From WHSM01 sp050701795 (lineage in GTDB: Bacteria > Actinomycetota > Actinomycetes > Mycobacteriales > Micromonosporaceae), in NCBI GenBank assembly GCA_050701795.1, contig JBOGDK010000183.1, positions 1 to 9,032 of the forward strand: a stretch of 9,032 bases of DNA, in the 5' to 3' direction. The notes below the pieces were generated by a model, which worked only from the letters and a program-made list of their open reading frames with translations, made no database searches and was not told where the DNA came from. Every line of letters starts with the position of its first letter. Position 1 is the stretch's first letter. A program made the translations under genes and the position numbers. Below are positions 6,300 through 9,032 of the stretch, in pieces.

Positions 6300-7280
6300 G
6301 TGACCGAGCAACGCCTTCCGCCCGTCAGACTCGTCCTTGGCGACGAGGAGCTTCTGGTGTCCAGGGCCGTCAGCGCGACCGCGGCGACCGCCCGTGCCGC
6401 CGACCCCCACGCCGACGTCACCGAATACGAGGGCGGTGAGCTGTCCAGCGGCGCGCTCGCGGGGATGGTGAGCCCGTCGCTGTTCGGTGGCTGTCAGGTG
6501 GCGGTGATCCGTAACGCGCAGGATGTCAAGAAGCCGATGGTGGAGACCCTGTTGCAGTACGCCGCCGCGCCGGTCGAGGACGTCTGTCTGGTGGTCCTGC
6601 ACGCCGGTGGCGCAAAGGGCAAGGCGCTGGCCGATGGGCTTCGCAAGGCAGGTGCCGACGTCGTGCCGGCCGCCCGGATCACCCGTCACCGGGACCGGGT
6701 CGCGTTCGTGGTGGAGGAGGTACGCCGGTCGGGAGGCAGGTGCCCGGAGACCGCCGCGGAGGCACTGGTGAGCGCGGTCGGGTCCGATCTCCGCGTGCTG
6801 GCCTCAGCGTGTTCGCAGCTGATCGCGGATTCCGGATCCCGGCTGACCGTCGAGTCGGTTCACCGTTACTACCGGGGGCGGGCGGAGGTCAGCGGGTTCA
6901 CCGTGGCGGATGCGGCTGTGGTCGGCGATGTGCCAGGGGCGCTGGAGTCACTGCGCTGGGCGCTCGCGGTCGGGGTCGACCCGGTGCCGATCGCTGACGC
7001 GCTGGCTGACGGCGTACGGACCCTTGCGCGGGTCGCGGGCGCCGGCAGGGGCAATGCGTACCAGATGGCGTCCAGCCTCGGGATGCCGGCGTGGAAGGTG
7101 GAGAAGGCACAACGTACGGTGCGCGGCTGGACCGCGCAGGGCCTGGCGGTGGCGATGCACGCCACCGCCGAGGTCAACGCCGCCGTGAAGGGCGGTTCCG
7201 ATGATCGGGGGTACGCGCTCGAGCGCGCCGTCCTGGCGGTGGCGCAGGCTCGCGGCGGGTCTGGGAGAGGTGACCGATGA
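6300..7280 (+). CDS. holA: DNA polymerase III subunit delta
   Basis: A 326-residue delta subunit, the clamp-loader component that opens the beta sliding clamp for loading onto primed DNA. Hallmarks are the N-terminal RLVLGDEELLVSRAV (10-24), SPSLFGGCQVAVIRNAQ (58-74), the middle segment with LVVLHAGGAKGKAL, and SDLRVLASACSQLI before the C-terminal collar domain (about 210-326, with AEVSGFTVADA and the helical ALERAVLAVAQAR end). I chose GTG at 6300 because homologues begin a few residues before LVLGDEE. The frame is open back to TTG 6126, with ATG 6234 also possible, but the extra residues look non-homologous. No Shine-Dalgarno precedes 6300, so the start is inferred from conservation, and a leaderless or short-leader mRNA is possible. 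It is divergent from comEA, and the same holA-rpsT neighbourhood occurs in mycobacteria and Bacillus. Confidence 0.93.
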   Translation: MTEQRLPPVRLVLGDEELLVSRAVSATAATARAADPHADVTEYEGGELSSGALAGMVSPSLFGGCQVAVIRNAQDVKKPMVETLLQYAAAPVEDVCLVVLHAGGAKGKALADGLRKAGADVVPAARITRHRDRVAFVVEEVRRSGGRCPETAAEALVSAVGSDLRVLASACSQLIADSGSRLTVESVHRYYRGRAEVSGFTVADAAVVGDVPGALESLRWALAVGVDPVPIADALADGVRTLARVAGAGRGNAYQMASSLGMPAWKVEKAQRTVRGWTAQGLAVAMHATAEVNAAVKGGSDDRGYALERAVLAVAQARGGSGRGDR

Positions 7281-7290
7281 CGCCCTCGAT

Positions 7291-7306
7291 GCCGCGAAGC
7301 CGCGGC
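7291..7306 (+). other. short GC hairpin after holA
   Basis: GCCGCG (7291-7296) pairs with CGCGGC (7301-7306) around an AAGC loop, 10 nt past the holA stop and 25 nt before the next ATG. There is no T-run. It could modulate read-through or access to the next start, or be chance in GC-rich DNA. Confidence 0.3.
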
Positions 7307-7331
7307 GGTGCAGAGGTCCTGGGGGTTGCTG

Positions 7332-8612
7332 ATGAGTACGATCCGTGACAAATCCAGCACGGCAAGGCGTACTCGGCGTCCGATGTACGCGCGGCTGCTG
7401 CGGCTCAAACACGTACAACCAGGGAGCCTGTTGTGCGCCCTGTACTTCGAAGGCTCCGTGTTCGTTGGTGCCCTGCTCGCGTTCGCGGAACTGGTTCCCT
7501 GGTATGTGGCGGTGCTGCTCCCCATCGTCGTGGCGGTGATGGTCAAGCTGAATGACGTGATTGCCGGCGCGGTCGTCGACGCGCCGGAGCCAGCCGTGAT
7601 CGAGCCCGACGAGGGCTCCTCGGACGAGGAGTTGGACGGCGAGTGGGAAGCGGACGCCGACGGTGTCGCCAGCGAGCATGCGGATGAGGACGCCGACGAG
7701 CCTGTTGGCGAGGTCACCAGCGGTGACGTGAGAGTCGAAACCGGCCCTGCCGAGGGCTCCCGCGGGGATCAGGCGCAGCGTGATCCGATCAGCGGGCCTG
7801 TGGCCGAGCCGGATGTGGAGGTCGACCCGGCGAGCGAGGATGGGCGGATTGACCCACCGGAGCAGCCTGGCCGCGTACCCGCGGAGCCGGTCTCGCACCA
7901 GTCCGACTCACCTGACACGAGTCCAGACCAGCAGGCGGGTACGGCTGGCAGCCAGGCACCCGCCCGGCCGGATGTGGGCGGGTCACCAGGTGAGCCCGAC
8001 ACGGTGAGTACGCCGGGCGCGAATGGCGTGCCCGACCAGAACACCGCAAGCGGCGAGTCGGATGCGGCAGACGGCGTTGCCGGACCCCGCCCGGCCGGTG
8101 AGACCGGTGGCTCCGGCGCGAAGGGCGAAAGCGAGCCGGCCGCGCAGGAGGGCTCCTCGGACACCGGGATGGCGACGACCGGATGGCTCCGGGTCGCGGG
8201 CGGCCTGGACCACACCACGGAATTTTCTGCGATCAGGTTGGACGCTGACGGCACGCCGCTACCTCCCGGTATCCCGGACCGCGAACATCCGGCACCAGAA
8301 CCGGTGTCCCAGCCGCCACCGGAAGAATCGTCCCTGGTCACGCCACCGAACGGTACGGACGGGTACGACCGTTCCGGGCCGGCACCGTCCGGCGCCGCGC
8401 CCGCCGCCGAAGACCCAGGCATTGTGCCGCCTCGCGCCGGAGGGTCAGGCGTGGTGCCGCCTCGGGCCGAAGGGGCGGGCGTGGTGCCGCCAGGTCCCAG
8501 GCGGCCAGCCAGCGTGTCGGTGGAGGCCGACAGCGAGGATGGTCAATCGCCTCCCGAGCCCGTACGGGACGGAGGACCCACCTGGCGGTTGGACGCTTCC
8601 GGGGACGGCTGA
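7332..8612 (+). CDS. two-helix membrane protein with long acidic disordered tail, unknown function
   Basis: I do not recognise a named function. The 426-residue product has a basic N-terminus (STARRTRRPMYARLLRLKH, residues 9-27), two hydrophobic helices (about 31-51 and 57-71, separated by ELVPWY) and VKLNDVIAGAVV (71-82). This front part resembles a small membrane module I recall next to holA/rpsT in related actinomycetes. Residues 83-426 are low-complexity, rich in Asp, Glu, Pro, Ser and Gly; the first stretch is very acidic (DEGSSDEELDGEWEADADG). Near the end is a three-fold repeat built on GVVPPRA. The positive-inside rule puts the N-terminus and tail in the cytoplasm. ATG 7332 is preferred because GGGGG lies a few bases upstream; GTG 7308 would add 8 residues. 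Third-position GC is high throughout, so the tail is genuinely coding. It is 51 bp after holA, probably co-transcribed, and ends before a strong terminator. Confidence 0.8.
   Translation: MSTIRDKSSTARRTRRPMYARLLRLKHVQPGSLLCALYFEGSVFVGALLAFAELVPWYVAVLLPIVVAVMVKLNDVIAGAVVDAPEPAVIEPDEGSSDEELDGEWEADADGVASEHADEDADEPVGEVTSGDVRVETGPAEGSRGDQAQRDPISGPVAEPDVEVDPASEDGRIDPPEQPGRVPAEPVSHQSDSPDTSPDQQAGTAGSQAPARPDVGGSPGEPDTVSTPGANGVPDQNTASGESDAADGVAGPRPAGETGGSGAKGESEPAAQEGSSDTGMATTGWLRVAGGLDHTTEFSAIRLDADGTPLPPGIPDREHPAPEPVSQPPPEESSLVTPPNGTDGYDRSGPAPSGAAPAAEDPGIVPPRAGGSGVVPPRAEGAGVVPPGPRRPASVSVEADSEDGQSPPEPVRDGGPTWRLDASGDG
8421..8490 (+). repeat. 30-bp tandem repeat coding for a 10-residue VPP repeat
   Basis: Units at 8421-8450 and 8451-8480, with a third starting at 8481, share GTGCCGCCTCG-type cores and encode GIVPPRAGGS, GVVPPRAEGA and GVVPPGPRRP. 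DNA identity between units is high, suggesting recent duplication by slippage. The repeat lies wholly within the disordered tail of the membrane protein and keeps its frame. Confidence 0.75.
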
Positions 8613-8641
8613 CGCGTTGGATAGTTCGACCACCAAAGCAT

Positions 8642-8671
8642 CTGGCGCCGTCCCGTGTGGGACGGCGCCAG
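8642..8671. terminator. bidirectional hairpin terminator
   Basis: CTGGCGCCGTCCC (8642-8654) pairs perfectly with GGGACGGCGCCAG (8659-8671) around a GTGT loop: a 13-bp, mostly G/C stem. It lies between the convergent membrane-protein gene (stop at 8612) and rpsT (stop at 8761). There is no clear T-run on either side, as is common for actinobacterial terminators; the rpsT-strand exit has only a short TTT. The symmetric placement suggests it serves both transcripts. The rest of the gap (8672-8760) shows only a weaker 6-bp stem at 8714-8734. Confidence 0.85.
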
Positions 8672-8760
8672 GAACGCTGTGAATCGAATGCCGCTTCAGG
8701 CGAGCTGTGGTCTGTCGCCCCGGCCAACGGCGACGCTGGAGCGTGCCGCGGCGGTGGAGA

Positions 8761-9030
8761 TCAGGAACCAGAAATCGTGGCGAGCTGCTGGGCGATCGCC
8801 GACTTACGGTTCGCCGCCTGGTTCTTGTGGATGACGCCCTTGCTCGCCGCCTTGTCCAGCTGCCGGGAGGCCTCACGCATCAGTACGCCGGCCTGCTCCA
8901 CATCGCCCGCCGTAACTGTCTCGCGGAACTTGCGTACGGCCGACTTCAGAGATGTCTTGACCGACTTGTTGCGCAGCCGCCGCTTCTCGTTCTGGCGGTT
9001 GCGCTTGATCTGGGACTTGATGTTCGCCAC
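8761..9030 (-). CDS. rpsT: 30S ribosomal protein bS20
   Basis: An 89-residue bS20, the usual length. This primary-binding protein contacts 16S rRNA early in 30S assembly and is made of three basic helices. Visible signatures are MANIKSQIKRNRQNEKRR at the N-terminus, RNKSVKTSLKSAVRKF (20-35), and KGVIHKNQAANRKSAIAQQL near the C-terminus. The GTG start at 9030 gives the conserved second residue Ala; its ribosome-binding site and promoter are outside the window. It is transcribed toward holA and the membrane-protein gene, with the 13-bp hairpin about 90 bp past its stop. Opposite orientation of rpsT and holA is also seen in M. tuberculosis (Rv2412 versus Rv2413c). Confidence 0.98.
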   Translation of the reverse strand: MANIKSQIKRNRQNEKRRLRNKSVKTSLKSAVRKFRETVTAGDVEQAGVLMREASRQLDKAASKGVIHKNQAANRKSAIAQQLATISGS

Positions 9031-9032
9031 GC

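Noticed and set aside
7769..8422. 217-residue open frame on the - strand opposite the membrane-protein tail
   Set aside because: Both strands are low-complexity here, but the + frame continues from a credible membrane module with a start site and ends before a terminator. The - frame has no such support.
8714..8734. Hairpin GTCGCC/GGCGAC just past the rpsT stop as a second terminator
   Set aside because: A six-bp stem with a nine-base loop and no T-run is common by chance at this GC content; the 13-bp hairpin nearby explains termination better.
1..9032. Mobile element, CRISPR array, tRNA/rRNA, toxin-antitoxin or defence system
   Set aside because: Searched by eye on both strands. There are no transposase-like products, no regularly spaced repeats beyond the short ones listed, no tRNA-like cloverleaf and no defence-type domains; gene content is core housekeeping.

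Overview
The window is high-GC DNA with GTG starts on several genes, 4-bp stop/start overlaps and strongly GC-biased third codon positions. This points to an actinomycete. The gene content, the long low-complexity tails and frequent GTAC tetranucleotides suggest something near Micromonosporaceae, but that family assignment is an inference. It is a conserved chromosomal housekeeping locus. The order nadD-rsfS-phosphatase-degV-comEA/comEC-holA-rpsT parallels the Mycobacterium tuberculosis Rv2421c to Rv2412 region and, more distantly, the Bacillus subtilis nadD-yqeK-rsfS...comEA-comEC-holA-rpsT region.

Layout. Bases 1-48 are the last codons of a gene that fits nadD (NAD biosynthesis). At 196-1654 on the + strand is a tightly packed set: rsfS (ribosomal silencing factor), a histidine phosphatase resembling mycobacterial GpgP, and a small Ser/Pro-linker lipoprotein; each junction is a 4-bp start/stop overlap. 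degV (fatty-acid-binding family) follows on the + strand, ending at 2632. The competence-type DNA uptake pair comEA-comEC occupies 2697-6043 on the - strand, translationally coupled by a 4-bp overlap and convergent with degV. From a shared divergent region (6044-6299) holA (DNA polymerase III delta) runs on the + strand. It is followed by a two-helix membrane protein with a roughly 340-residue disordered acidic tail. A 13-bp perfect hairpin at 8642-8671 separates that gene from the convergent rpsT (ribosomal protein bS20, - strand, whole gene but promoter outside the window).

How they fit together: the neighbours serve NAD synthesis, ribosome silencing and assembly, replication clamp loading and DNA uptake, a growth-linked core cluster rather than an accessory island. 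I see no mobile element, CRISPR array, tRNA, toxin-antitoxin or defence system. The most interesting non-coding stretch is the comEA/holA divergent region. It holds a perfect DnaA box (TGTGGATAA) and a second near-consensus box 19 bp away in the same orientation, a TAAAAT -10-like hexamer, and a 14-bp perfect palindrome. The most interesting protein is the unrecognised membrane protein with the acidic, repeat-bearing tail (7332-8612). The comEA-comEC block also lies in the opposite orientation to its neighbours, unlike what I recall for mycobacteria and Bacillus.
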